DNA of 64,000 nt from Amyelois transitella (GCF_032362555.1 NC_083517.1:4546001-4610000); one strand, 5' to 3'. Shown: positions 36,801 through 44,856, counted from the first letter of the stretch. The notes: a model not told the origin generated them from the letters alone. Program-made: numbers and translations.

Positions 36801-39800
36801 ATACCTGCATATATCAATAAAGAACGATAACTCTCCTATTCCTTGGACAACAGACGCCGAAAAAGCTTTTGAAAAATGCAAGGAAAACATTATGAACGCA
36901 GCATTGACAGTGCACCCCTCACGCACGGCCACGCTGGCACTCATGACGGACGCCAGCGCTACCTGTGTTGGCGCAGTTCTACAACAAAAAAAGGGACGCA
37001 TTTGGGAACCATTAGGATTTTTTTCAAGAAAACTAAGTGATGCACAACAGAAATATTCAACGTTCGATAGAGAATTACTCGGAATATATATGGCAGTCAA
37101 ACATTTTCAAAGATTGATCGAAGGAAGAGAATTCACGATTTTTACGGATCATCGACCTTTGACTTACGTATTCTCTCGAAAATCTTCACCTAACGATACA
37201 CCACGAAGAATACGTCAATTAGATTTTATTTCACAGTATTCTACCAATATTCAACACATAAGTGGACGTGACAATATTGTCGCGGACACATTATCACGTA
37301 TAGAACAGATAGATATGCCATCACCAATCAATTACGCTGAATTAGCAAAATGTCAACTCAGCGACCAAGAATTAATAAGACTTCGTGACAATAAGAAATT
37401 ATTATTCAGAAACATCAAACTTCCGGGTTCTACGGAAAACATCAGTTGCGACGTATCTACTGGAAAAAATCGCCCTTATTTACCGGAAAAATTTCGAAGA
37501 CAGGTTTTTGATGTCATCCACGGTCTAAGCCATCCTGGGAAGAAAACTACAAGAAAGTTGATAACGCAAAGATATTTATGGCCATCTATGAACAAAGACA
37601 TTAACAACTGGTGTAGATCATGCATAGCTTGTCAAAAGTCAAAAGTACAACGCCACACAATATCACCGGTCGGTAAATTCATGCCATCGCAGCGTTTCGA
37701 ACACCTACACATCGATATCGTCGGACCGTTACCTATTTCTCAAGGAAAACGATATCTAATCACAATTATAGATCGCTGTACCTCATGGCCGGAAGTATTT
37801 CCCGTGGAAGACATTACAGCCGAAACGGTGGCTCGCGCACTATATGAGGGATGGATTTCAAGATTCGGATGTCCAGTACGTATCACTACAGACCAAGGAC
37901 GACAGTTCGAATCAAGAATATTCGAATCACTTTCACAATTTTTGGGAGTACATAGAATTAGGACAACGCCTTATCATCCACAATCTAATGGAATGATAGA
38001 AAGGTTCCATAGAACTTTAAAAGCAGCCCTCACAACCAGGGAAGCCAACGCTAACTGGGTGAAGGAAATTCCCTCCGTCTTACTCGGTTTGCGTAGCTGT
38101 GTACGGGATGACACAGGATACAGTGCGGCGGAAATGATTTACGGAACACCCATCACTCTCCCTGGAGAATTTTTTGAACCATCACACCAAAATTCAACGT
38201 ACGAAGAATTCATCAAAAGTATCCAACGGGACATTACACACATGACGTCAATTCCAAAACGCAAAAAACATAGTGCAACCATTTTTATTCACCCTGAATT
38301 GAACAAATGTTCGCACGTATTTGTGCGATGCGATAGGTTAAGGAAAAGTCTGACTCCGCCCTATGAAGGGCCATTCCCAGTAATCAGCAGAACGGACAAA
38401 GCATTTATAGTTAAAATAGGAAATAAGGAAAATACAATATCCATAGACCGATTAAAACCCGCATTTACGATGAATAGCGAAACTATGTACGTGCCAATCT
38501 CAGAGAACGCACAAAACAATTCAAGCACGTACATCACGAGAACAGGACGAGCCGTCAAGCCAGTCGTACGATAAAAATAGCTGATTCAAGCAAATCATCC
38601 ATATAAATACTCACGGCAATTAGAAGGAAAACATCATTCACCGTCAACAAATCAAGAATGGGCACACAAAGTTCCAAGGACCAGATCACTTACAACACGG
38701 ACAACTGCCTCAACCAAAACGAGGCAGACCAGCTCAGGAGCCTCGTCTTAGAAGAACTACGATGGACGAGGAACATTGCCATCGGACAGATCATAATCTC
38801 TCTAGGAATCGCCCTCTTATACGGAATAATGAAGACGGTAGACAAAAGAATACGATCAGCAACAAAAAATAATCAGCATAAGTGCATCGGGTGACAACAA
38901 ACATTTTTTATCATGGGGGGAGTATATGTAGCGACATCGTCGTACATACAATCAGCACATAACCAGATAAGGCACACTATAAGATAAAGTTTAGAGATTA
39001 AGTTAGATAGCAAAACGCACGTCCTTTATTAGTATATAAGCAACCGATATATGTAAAATAGACACACTTAAAACCATTACGTGTTTCACTACATCTCCTT
39101 GCCGGACCATCGGCAAAAATCACAAGAGGTTGTAATGTAGAGGTGACATTGAAGTGGAGCACAAACGCAATGATAATATCACAAATATGTATTAACATAA
39201 TATTATTTTAAATATTCCAGATTGAAATCTGCAAATCCCAAAACACAATCGGCTGGATGTGTGCATTGTATGCTTACAAGGGCCTTCTCCTCATTGTAGG
39301 GGTCTACATGGCCTGGGAGACACGACACGTCAAAATTTCTGGCCTTAATGACTCGAAATACATTGGAATCAGCGTCTATTCTGTCGTCATTACCAGCATT
39401 AGTGTAGTGGTGATCGGAATAACATCAGAAAGAGCTACCTTGGCCTATATTTCAATAACTAGTTTGATACTTATAACGACAACGTCTACTTTGTGCTTGA
39501 TGTTCTTGCCAAAGATTCTAGCTATAAGAAGCAAAAGTAAGTTTTATTGTTCGTCATGTTATTTCATTACACACATAGGTACCTTATCGGCACAAAACTA
39601 TTATCTACGTGGAAAGGCAAAGACGACAGATTTTTTTATTTCAAAACCTGTTTCAGCTGAAGAAGATCCTGTTATACAAAGCATGGGATTAAGACTAGAA
39701 TGTAAAACTAGGAGATTTGTGACTGACGAGACACAGGAATTGCGCTTCAGGATAGAGATTCAGAACAAGGTTTACAAGAAGGAAGTGGCAGCCCTGGACA

Positions 39801-40914
39801 AAGAAATAGGCAGATTAGAAAAGCTCCTAGCAGAACCCCTCGAATCACCTAGCAGCTCTTCTATCGCATTGCACAGACGAGTAAGTGTTAAATCTTTCTA
39901 ACGAGACCACAAGAGGAACCTTTTATAATCCTGTCCTTGAGTTTATAAGAATAAGATTATCATTGTGCTTAATATTATTAAATTAAACTCTGCATATTTA
40001 CATTACAGACGGAATTAAACACGGTTGAAGAAGAAGGAAGAAGATCTGATTCGTCGCGAAGAACGCCCAGTGTGAGCGGCGGCTTACCAATGCTACTATT
40101 ATCCGTATTGCCGCCCGTCATTCCGAGAGCAAGCTGGCCCTCGGCAGAAGCTTGCAGACCTCGGAATTCTGTCTGCTTTAGCTCCCAGCCAAAACTATCC
40201 CAACGAAAATCACAACCCGCTATTGATCTCTATAACCTATGCTTAACTAGACAAGAAAACCACGGCCTACTTAGCAGAATTAAAAGCTTCTTCGGCAGCA
40301 GACCCTCAAGTAGAAAAGCGTCTACTATGTCCATATCAGACCCAACAGGCTCTGGCATCGCGGCTGCTTTAAAAATGCATTTCGGCATGATTGCTGGGCT
40401 TGTACCAGGTAGCAGAAAACACTCGATGGTTGTCTCATGTAATACTCTTAATGTACCTAATCCGGAGTCGAGGTTACGTCGGGAATCATATGCAAAGAGT
40501 GGACCTATTATATGCATAACAGATGACGAGCCATCTTGCTCGAACTATCAACCAGATAGACGTATCTCCTCTGGCACAAATAAATATGTCGCTGAACCAG
40601 AAACAAGAGTAAATTTTGTATTGCCAACCATTCACAAAAGGCCTTCATCTCATCAAAATTCTTGTGAGAAAATAAAGGGATCTCCTCGATTTCCCCACAG
40701 GATAGCTCCGTCTACATCCAGTTTAACTACTTTAGATACTAGACGTAAAACAAGTACTGATAGCGTTTTTAGTATATCTAATAAAGTTTTCGATGAACAA
40801 AGAAGGTATAGTCATCAAAATGTAAGTAACCAAGATCAGAAAAGTAAAACTATGCTGGAAAGTAAATGGAAAAGTACTGAAAATCCACGGCCTGGACCTT
40901 CCACAAATTATTGA
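15169..40914 (+). CDS. GABA-B-R3: Metabotropic GABA-B receptor, probably subunit 3 (class C GPCR), 16 exons
   Basis: Sixteen exons give a frame of 1325 codons plus stop, and every junction agrees in phase and has GT/AG borders. The product is a class C G-protein-coupled receptor: N-terminal extension (residues 1-240), periplasmic-binding-like ligand domain (about 244-670), seven membrane helices (about 678-940), coiled coil (about 960-1005) and a long Ser-rich cytoplasmic tail. Signature segments match GABA-B receptors, for example NDTECDPG, YAYKGLLL and LNDSKYIGISVYSVV. GABA-B receptors are plasma-membrane Gi/o-coupled receptors for GABA. Subtype 3 is preferred because of the extended N-terminus, long tail and a total length close to Drosophila GABA-B-R3 (about 1300 residues, recalled). 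Subunit 1 or 2 are the alternatives. Exon boundaries are given in the domain entries. Confidence 0.85.
15887..19561 (+). other. GABA-B receptor intron 1
   Basis: A 3.7-kb AT-rich intron. A short CATA-family scrap lies at about 19445-19500, just upstream of exon 2. No other gene or repeat is recognisable. Confidence 0.5.
19562..32797 (+). CDS. GABA-B-R3: GABA-B receptor exons 2-10: ligand-binding domain and TM1
   Basis: Exons: 19562-19743, 20030-20173, 24186-24298, 26122-26284, 27579-27644, 28936-29109, 31492-31758, 32236-32296 and 32569-32797. They encode residues 240-706. The bilobed Venus-flytrap domain begins with ILGLFELS and passes through LPGYKLQLITNDTE, CDPGVGVDRF, YWNIVQ, FCRTVAPDSSHNLA, FGWDTVTAFSQ, IIIGSFSQEM, GAEYAWLVAGAP and QTYDAVWAIA. 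All align in order with the GABA-B family. Exon 10 carries an SCSEC segment and then TM1 (about residues 678-700). The exon 2 donor is GTGACG, weaker than the others, but the junction restores the family's DTEC sequence. Confidence 0.85.
20715..20778. repeat. Perfect hairpin palindrome, 29-bp arms
   Basis: Arms 20715-20743 and 20750-20778 are exactly complementary, with a 6-nt ACAGGG loop. It lies in GABA-B intron 3 and resembles no other sequence in the window. Confidence 0.92.
20871..21055. other. GC-richer block in GABA-B intron 3, unidentified
   Basis: A stretch of higher GC than its surroundings with CCTCCTCCGGTTGATTGGGC and AGTCGGCTCTTCTG. Its reading frames match nothing I recognise. 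It is probably a transposon scrap. Confidence 0.3.
21780..22065 (+). mobile_element. Decayed LINE 3' fragment of the 'RRTYLDQI' type
   Basis: Frames with frameshifts resemble GSRPRQRFKDQISDVLKKG and further downstream RDxGKWN-like sequence, parallel to the copy at 61018-61275 but in plus orientation. Confidence 0.5.
23140..23265 (+). mobile_element. Decayed LINE fragment
   Basis: A TACCTTGATCAAATCGGGAA block translates to YLDQIGNV, matching the conserved part of the same LINE 3' end. Stop codons are nearby. Confidence 0.4.
25115..25255 (-). repeat. CATA-family repeat, partial minus copy
   Basis: Has GTTAGCAACCTGTCATTATTTGAA, GCCAAACAGCT and TTGGCTCTGTCTACCCC in family order, ending in ATTATATGTATG. 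Confidence 0.7.
25721..25780. repeat. Perfect hairpin palindrome, 27-bp arms
   Basis: Arms 25721-25747 and 25754-25780 are exactly complementary around a 6-nt loop. It lies in GABA-B intron 4. Confidence 0.92.
25872..26089 (-). mobile_element. tRNA-derived SINE, second copy, close to GABA-B exon 5
   Basis: Same family as 8098-8357, with the B-box (GGTTTCGAACC variant, here GGTTCGAAACC) and A-box head on the right and the body on the left. The AT tail is mostly missing. The head ends about 30 bp before the AG acceptor of GABA-B exon 5 (26120-26121), so the SINE supplies the sequence just upstream of the branch-point zone. Confidence 0.85.
26318..26545 (+). repeat. CATA-family repeat, plus copy lacking its end
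   Basis: CATACATATAATCGCG is followed by the GCGGGGTAGACAGA, TAGCCTATCCCTTCGTCGCC and GTGGTCCTATCC blocks. It lies in GABA-B intron 5, 34 bp after exon 5. Confidence 0.75.
28434..28497. repeat. Hairpin palindrome, about 30-bp arms with two small indels
   Basis: GATCGTCACTC on the left pairs with GAGTGACGATC on the right, and the inner TTAATTTTTTGCT pairs with AGCAAAAAATTAA. A 3-nt and a 2-nt indel interrupt the stem. Confidence 0.85.
28600..28692 (+). pseudogene. Decayed duplicate of GABA-B receptor exon 7 with its acceptor
   Basis: The acceptor region and first ~45 bp of this stretch mirror live exon 7 at 28936. Both have a pyrimidine tract and TTTAAG, then GC(A/T)TTCA(G/A)ACTAGGCATGTTT. 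The copy reads into a TAA stop within 9 codons (GCT TAA) and loses similarity after about 28690. It is an exon-duplication relic about 290 bp upstream. Confidence 0.8.
29393..29495 (+). mobile_element. LINE remnant
   Basis: The plus-strand frame reads AADRTKWKEKCRKANP, a motif common near the C-terminus of lepidopteran LINE ORF2 copies (recalled). No further coding is preserved. Confidence 0.45.
29998..30062. repeat. Short tandem repeat, ~16-bp unit
   Basis: Four units of the form (C/T)TCTTCCGTAAAT(C/A)(T/A)T, with a further TTCCGTAAATTA unit at about 30101. Confidence 0.75.
31105..31318 (+). mobile_element. 3' end of a non-LTR retrotransposon
   Basis: A block with CTTCTTCTGCACTGACGCC and GCGGCAGTAAACTTAG leads into ATAATGAATAAAAAATTTTG and a short TTTTGAA repeat tail. 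This is the structure of a LINE 3' UTR and tail. It is non-coding, in GABA-B intron 7. Confidence 0.5.
31797..31975 (-). repeat. CATA-family repeat, decayed minus copy
   Basis: Carries CTAATAAACTTGGAATTC, GGCGATCGGCTAGCAAC and TGAACGTGGCCTTTG. It starts about 40 bp after the end of GABA-B exon 8. Confidence 0.7.
32151..32194. repeat. Compound hairpin, 15-bp arms
   Basis: AATCATAAAAGTTAA at 32151-32165 pairs with 32180-32194. An inner GTCAATCAT/ATGATTGAC pair shows that several staggered foldbacks are possible. Confidence 0.8.
33130..39536 (+). CDS. GABA-B-R3: GABA-B receptor exons 11-14: TM2 to TM7
   Basis: Exons: 33130-33265, 33597-33685, 34057-34246 and 39221-39536, encoding residues 706-949. 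TM2 is in exon 11 (IGCVLVYTAVALLG), TM3 in exon 12 (ending FAKTYRVHRIF), TM4 in exon 13 (VCALLLIDGLIVTLWAKLDP) and TM5-TM7 in exon 14. The KLDPMERH and LNDSKYIG signatures are strongly GABA-B-like. Intron 13 (34247-39220) is about 5 kb, nearly all of it a sense-oriented LTR retrotransposon; without it and one copy of the 5-bp target repeat, this intron would be about 0.27 kb. Confidence 0.9.
34411..34415. repeat. Target-site duplication, left copy (AATCA)
   Basis: AATCA directly precedes the 5' LTR and recurs at 39118-39122 directly after the 3' LTR. Confidence 0.85.
34416..34606 (+). repeat. 5' long terminal repeat
   Basis: 191 bp, begins TGTAGCGACATCG and ends GGCAAA. It contains TATATAA at 34522-34528 as a likely promoter element. 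It matches 38927-39117 with no difference I can see. Confidence 0.92.
34608..34621 (+). promoter_or_regulatory. Primer binding site complementary to tRNA-Trp 3' end
   Basis: TGGTGACCCCGACG begins one base after the 5' LTR. Its complement, CGTCGGGGTCACCA, is the 3' end expected of insect tRNA-Trp. Confidence 0.8.
34664..35503 (+). CDS. gag: Retrotransposon Gag
   Basis: 279 codons from the first in-frame ATG after the primer site to TAA at 35501-35503. The N-terminal and middle part (PEFWRDQPRLWFTQFEA, LLSGMELGDQKPSHLLRKM) is a Ty3/gypsy capsid. Near the C-terminus, CFYHEKFRKYAKKCVKPC follows a C-X2-H-X9-C-X3-C pattern, the unusual CHCC nucleic-acid-binding motif of CsRn1-clade elements. Gag forms the particle that packages element RNA. 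The stop overlaps a -1 slippery site, so most translation should end here and a minority continue into Pol. Confidence 0.88.
   Translation: MYTSAQSPCKSSNNAQETLEIAAGTSVLSRIPEFWRDQPRLWFTQFEAIVAPQKQGDDYKYYTVTAKLSKEEIIQVSDIITSPPATEKYKAIKERLINCYEESDDRQLQKLLSGMELGDQKPSHLLRKMRVLSKEKIGDDTIKLLWLRLLPPSVTTVLAVTENMDVNKMSEIADKILANSQITEVSAVNQNKTNDDTMTCILAQLANMRVELNAIQQGHRRRGQDYYNRQHYPLRSRPRTNSRERRHLCFYHEKFRKYAKKCVKPCDWKQETNSGYQGN
35464..38574 (+). CDS. pol: Retrotransposon Pol (protease, reverse transcriptase, RNase H, integrase)
   Basis: The frame opens after a TGA at 35461 and has no sensible ATG, as expected for expression by -1 frameshift from gag. Domains in order are aspartic protease (IDTGA, Asp at 35596), reverse transcriptase with FVDD at 36487-36498, and RNase H (TDASA, Asp at 36949). 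Integrase follows, with an HHCC zinc finger around 37515-37640 and a D,D35,E triad (Asp 37714, Asp 37891, Glu 37999). The C-terminus has a GPY/F-like module (PPYEGPFPVI) and no chromodomain. All catalytic residues are present and the frame is uninterrupted, so the element may be functional. Confidence 0.92.
35494..35500 (+). promoter_or_regulatory. Programmed -1 ribosomal frameshift site GGGAAAC
   Basis: In the gag frame the heptamer reads G GGA AAC, an exact X XXY YYZ slippery site, with the gag TAA directly following. The pol frame is -1 relative to gag and is open from 35464, giving a 40-nt overlap that includes the heptamer. Confidence 0.85.
38658..38894 (+). CDS. Small third ORF of the LTR element: predicted membrane protein
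   Basis: 78 codons between pol and the 3' LTR, starting with ATG in an A-rich context. The N-terminus MGTQSS fits the N-myristoylation pattern (Gly2, Ser6). An acidic/polar region follows, then a hydrophobic segment at about residues 41-59 (IAIGQIIISLGIALLYG) and a basic tail. It is too short for an envelope glycoprotein and lacks Cys-rich ectodomain or fusion features. I do not recognise the family. Its preservation in a young element argues for a coding role, but chance openness over 237 bp cannot be excluded. Confidence 0.6.
   Translation: MGTQSSKDQITYNTDNCLNQNEADQLRSLVLEELRWTRNIAIGQIIISLGIALLYGIMKTVDKRIRSATKNNQHKCIG
38915..38922 (+). promoter_or_regulatory. Polypurine tract
   Basis: GGGGGGAG lies 4 bases upstream of the 3' LTR, where plus-strand priming is expected. 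Confidence 0.75.
38927..39117 (+). repeat. 3' long terminal repeat
   Basis: 191 bp, same length and apparently the same sequence as the 5' LTR. It is followed directly by AATCA. Confidence 0.92.
39118..39122. repeat. Target-site duplication, right copy (AATCA)
   Basis: Matches 34411-34415. Removing the element and one copy restores a continuous intron sequence. Confidence 0.85.
39657..40914 (+). CDS. GABA-B-R3: GABA-B receptor exons 15-16: coiled coil and cytoplasmic tail
   Basis: Exons 39657-39880 and 40009-40914 (TGA stop) encode residues 950-1325. Exon 15 has a heptad-like segment (QNKVYKKEVAALDKEIGRL) in the position of the coiled coil that mediates heterodimerisation in vertebrate GABA-B receptors. 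Exon 16 is Ser/Arg-rich and probably disordered, with many basophilic phosphosite-like motifs (RRES, RRKTS, RRIS). Intron 14 (39537-39656) is 120 nt and contains no in-frame stop, so retention would add 40 codons without changing frame. Confidence 0.85.
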
Positions 40915-43261
40915 GTGATTAACATCAATTTATATTATATAAGTTCTATAAATAACTTCCCAGACATACAGTCTGCATAGGACATAAATGAAAGTGTCAA
41001 ATATGAAACATCAAAATTTGATTGCCGATGGATTTTTCATGAAACACATAGGTAAATTTTGAATGATTCAGCAATACTATTTTGTTGAGGGGTCAAAATA
41101 AATAACGTCAGTTTATTGGACCAAATTATGGCTATAAAATTTTTGACGATCTCAAACTGTAATAAATTGCCAACTAAGATTTAGTATTGTGATAAAATAA
41201 AATTAATCATATCAGGGTCTTTGGTGGACAGGCTGTAAACACAAAACCCTTAGTACCTACGCGGTAATTATGATAAAAATAAGTACCTAATTCTTATTGA
41301 AAATAGTGACAAATTGCTAGCCCGTGGTCTTCTGAGATATAATCTCATAAGCAGTATTAAAACAGTCAGTCTTAGTACATTTGAATGTTTTTTTAAGAAA
41401 ATAAATAGCGTTTTCTTAATTGTTTACTAGTAGCCTATTTAAAAATGCGTGCCAAATTATGTTCTAGTCAATTAGAAGTGTAGATTAGTGAATTTTATAT
41501 AAGTAGAAGTGTAATGTCATAATGATTTTTAAGATTTATTTATAGATATTATATTAAAAAAAAACATAAGTATAACACCAATAGGAAGACCGCCTGTCTT
41601 TTATGTAGATATCTACCTAATAATGAAATATTTCTTCTCACCTTTTTTGGTAAATTTTACAGAGACAGAAACTAAGGGACTACAGATTTGACAATTATTT
41701 TAAAGTAAAGTTTAAATTATTATAAATTCAACCGATCAACTTAAAAATTAAGTTGAGCTTAATAAAGTATAGTAGATATTCCATATTATTAATTTTGACT
41801 TAATACGATTCATTCCTTATTAAAAGCTATAAAATATTTATACTCTGCCTACTGGAAAGAGGCGTGACTTTATGTATGTATGTATGTATAAAATATTTAT
41901 GGCTTTGACGACATTATGAAATTTTGTCTCCTTGTAAAACACACAAAACTGCCCTCGTACCGACGCCGTTTTTATCGCGCGAAAACTACAGCTTTTCGCA
42001 CGACAATAACGAAGTCGCGCCTTCCACGCCATGGGGGCTGGTCGTTAAATTGAAGGGCTCTCAAACTAATCATAAGGTGCGTTTTAAGAAATCATGTAAA
42101 ATAGTTTTCACTAATTCTAAAACTTTGAAATTATATTTTTTAGAAAGAAATTATTTATACTACGATGTGTTTTACACATTAGTGGTTCTAGAATGTGTTC
42201 AAATTTTATACCTCATAAATTATGTGTGTGTTAATCATAGAAATCGGAATAATTATGATACTTGGTATTAGGTAATAATTAGAAACCACGTTTTAAGCTA
42301 CAATAAATGGGTGACTGAAGCCCGGTATTTTTGTTAACTGTAGCAAAAGATATCAGAAAACCCACAATTAGCGTAGCCTAGCAAATACCTTTCATCGCGA
42401 ACACTTTTCTGTGGAGTTTCAAAGCTGTCAAATAAAACTTACAATTACGATAGGTACAATGTGGAAACGATAGGGTGATTGATAAGGCGGTGATTACCAT
42501 TTCTATGATCTTACTTAGCACTTCTATGGTCTTATATTATTCCGATTTCTATGGTGTAAATGGACAAATCCCAATTAGCTCATTCCTCGTGTGAGAAGAA
42601 TAAACGATGAAAATTAACTGTTATTCTTATTAACATACCTTACGAATAGTTAAGTCTATGGCTCAATGGTTACCCACTGTAATTTAATACCTTCTTCCTT
42701 TACTGCTGCTATATGTATAATACCTACTCTTTTAAAAAATAAGTATCTTGGTAAGAACTTTGATATTATTTAAATGGAAAACATTATTTTGTACGTTATT
42801 CATGCAGTTGGCGTATTTAGAAAACTGGACAGACATTATAAAATGTTAAGGTTATTTTCTAGACACTAAACAGTAACTCAGTCCTCTGTTCTTGATGAGT
42901 GGTTCCGGTTTATTATTCAACTAGACATTAACCACTAATGATATTATACAATTCTTAAACTTCAACTTAAGGTTCAAATATACCGTGTTTATACAATGCC
43001 TGCTTAGTTACTAAAAATTCATTCATATTTAATCCACAATGAAGTTAGAAGGGTCGAAAAAGGCCTGAACTGCTTCAAGAAAAGTCGTACCGTAATATGT
43101 AGCCGTGTAGGTAAATGGTACGGCCGTGCCGCTTATTTGCTCGGCTTGGTGGGGGCCCCCGGATGTAAATAAAAAACATGTGCCTTCTGATAATTTAAAC
43201 AGTTTAAAACGCAGAGGTGCTCATTACGCAGATAGAAATATCGGAAGAGTACTTACTAGTT
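40915..43261. other. 3' UTR of GABA-B receptor and intergenic region
   Basis: Several AATAAA hexamers are in the first 300 bp. Beyond that the region is AT-rich. A (TATG)n-ended LINE tail lies near 41840-41895, followed by a GC-richer stretch at 41925-42065 of unknown nature. No gene is supported. Confidence 0.4.
41097..41102 (+). terminator. Candidate polyadenylation signal of the GABA-B receptor gene
   Basis: An AATAAA about 180 bases after the stop; another is at 41161-41166. Choice between them cannot be made from sequence. Confidence 0.35.
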
Positions 43262-44584
43262 ATGAATTTGTTTTATATAAAATATTGTTTTCTAACAATA
43301 TTATTTACCAATTACTCTCATGGATGTACTCCAACAACTTCATATAATGTGGAATCGGCAGACGATGCTCTGATCAGCTACATACTAGAGCCAGTCAAAG
43401 ATTTTATCCCCGTTTTTAATTCTTCTACAGTCCCAAAGATGGATAATTTTTACGAAGAGTTTCAAGCTGGATCAAAGAATGAAGACATACATCTCAACAT
43501 CACACAGCTTCTAACAAAGTATGGATATGGCTCCGAAGAACATCAGGTCAAAACTAAAGATGGGTATGTTCTGGATATTTTCCGCATTCCAAGTAATGGG
43601 TCAGTAGTTTTTGTTATGCATGGCATATTGAGTAGCTCTGACGATTTCCTTTCAATCGGCCCTGATCGCGCACTGGCTTACTACCTGGCAGACCTTGGTT
43701 ACGACGTTTGGCTTGGCAACGCACGGGGCAATGTACACGGCAGAAAAAATGTATACCTTTCACCAGAATGCGCCGAGTTTTGGAATTTCTCCTGGGACGA
43801 GATCGGGAGATACGATTTAACCGCCATGATAGACTACGTTTTGGAAACAACAAACCAGAAACAGCTCGCATTCATAGGACACTCTCAAGGCTGTACAACC
43901 TTTTTTGTAATGGCTTCAGAGCTTCCCGACTATAACAACAAAATATCTGTCATGATAGCATTATCTGGTGTGAGTTTCCTAAAACATTCAACGGACCCAA
44001 TTTTTAATGTGCTAGCTCCTTTTAGCAACCCTGTATATGCGCTTGCAAAAACAATTGGTTTGTATGAGCTAGTGCCGCGTAACCAAATAACGAACGCGAT
44101 CACGTCAATCGCCTGTGGGAGTCCGATTACAGCTGCTTTGTTCTGCAACAACATACTATTCATCTTATATGGTTTTGATTATGCTCAAGTCAACGCGACA
44201 CTGCTGCCTGTGATTTACGGACATTTTCCAGGTGGAAGTGCAACAAAACAATTCATACATTACGGACAAGAAATTATCTCCGGCAAATTTTCGCAATTCG
44301 ACTACGGAAGCATAGAGAATTTAAAGAAATATGGTACAGTCAGACCACCTGATTATCCTCTCGGTAAAATAACAAGCAAAGTGGCCATATTCTATGCCGA
44401 CAATGACTACTTATTCACAGCCCCCGACCGGGAACATCTCATCCAGCAACTGCCTAATGTCATTGATACATACAGAGTTCCATTCAAGGCTTTTACTCAC
44501 GCCGATTTTATATTTGCGAATGATGTTAGGAAGCTAGTGTATGACAAGGTAATAGAAATATTAAAAATAAATGCAATTACATAA
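43262..44584 (+). CDS. Secreted acid-lipase-like alpha/beta hydrolase (lipase 3/LIPA family), intronless
   Basis: 440 codons. The ATG at 43262 opens a typical signal peptide (MNLFYIKYCFLTILF). The frame extends 5' of it, but without another ATG. The order is classical for neutral/acid lipases: the lid-proximal YGYGSEEHQVKTKDGYVL segment, HGILSSSDDF oxyanion region, LADLGYDVWLGNARGN, and FWNFSWDEIGRYDL. The catalytic Ser208 is in GHSQG, Asp382 in ADNDYL and His413 in THADF. Length matches the family (about 400-440). Such enzymes hydrolyse acylglycerols or sterol esters in lysosomes or the gut lumen. The whole gene is one exon, whereas relatives usually have introns, so a retrocopy origin is possible. 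An ATTAAA at 44610-44615 may be the polyadenylation signal. Confidence 0.9.
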   Translation: MNLFYIKYCFLTILFTNYSHGCTPTTSYNVESADDALISYILEPVKDFIPVFNSSTVPKMDNFYEEFQAGSKNEDIHLNITQLLTKYGYGSEEHQVKTKDGYVLDIFRIPSNGSVVFVMHGILSSSDDFLSIGPDRALAYYLADLGYDVWLGNARGNVHGRKNVYLSPECAEFWNFSWDEIGRYDLTAMIDYVLETTNQKQLAFIGHSQGCTTFFVMASELPDYNNKISVMIALSGVSFLKHSTDPIFNVLAPFSNPVYALAKTIGLYELVPRNQITNAITSIACGSPITAALFCNNILFILYGFDYAQVNATLLPVIYGHFPGGSATKQFIHYGQEIISGKFSQFDYGSIENLKKYGTVRPPDYPLGKITSKVAIFYADNDYLFTAPDREHLIQQLPNVIDTYRVPFKAFTHADFIFANDVRKLVYDKVIEILKINAIT

Positions 44585-44649
44585 TTGTCAAAATGCTTAA
44601 TGTATTAATATTAAACGTACATCATTTGCTGTGATTTTTTTAATTATTG

Positions 44650-44775
44650 AACATGACAATTCTATCATTTAGCCATACAGCTTAACATGGCCTTTATTTT
44701 TGGCTTTGGCTTAATTTTTTCTTGGCTCTGTCTACCCTGCGAGACCCTAAGGGATATAGACGTGACAACACCTTG
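44650..44775 (-). repeat. CATA-family repeat, decayed minus fragment
   Basis: TTCTATCATTTAGCCATACAGC and TTGGCTCTGTCTACCCTGCGAG blocks are present in order, with an internal small expansion. Confidence 0.65.
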
Positions 44776-44856
44776 TCAATGATCAGGATAAACCCCTGTT
44801 CTGCTGTATATTATTTCTAGATTACATACAATGCCTCAAGCTTAGAGCTTACTTTG

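Larger units (their letters stand above)
34416..39117 (+). mobile_element. Complete Ty3/gypsy LTR retrotransposon, Kabuki/CsRn1 type
   Basis: A 4.7-kb element with 191-bp LTRs, a tRNA-Trp-type primer site, gag, a -1-shifted pol, a small third ORF, a polypurine tract and a 5-bp AATCA target duplication. The two LTRs appear identical base for base, and gag and pol are both open, so the insertion is recent and possibly still autonomous. The tRNA-Trp primer site combined with a CHCC-type Gag zinc motif in place of CCHC are recalled hallmarks of the CsRn1 clade, which includes silkworm Kabuki. It lies in sense orientation in intron 13 of the GABA-B receptor gene. Confidence 0.92.

Noticed and set aside
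38658-38894. Retroviral envelope gene interpretation of the third ORF
   Set aside because: Far too short and without ectodomain cysteines or fusion-peptide features; kept only as a small membrane-protein ORF.
39257-39901. A 214-codon single-exon membrane protein
   Set aside because: It is GABA-B exons 14 and 15 read through a stop-free 120-nt intron; both borders have good splice sites and family alignment.
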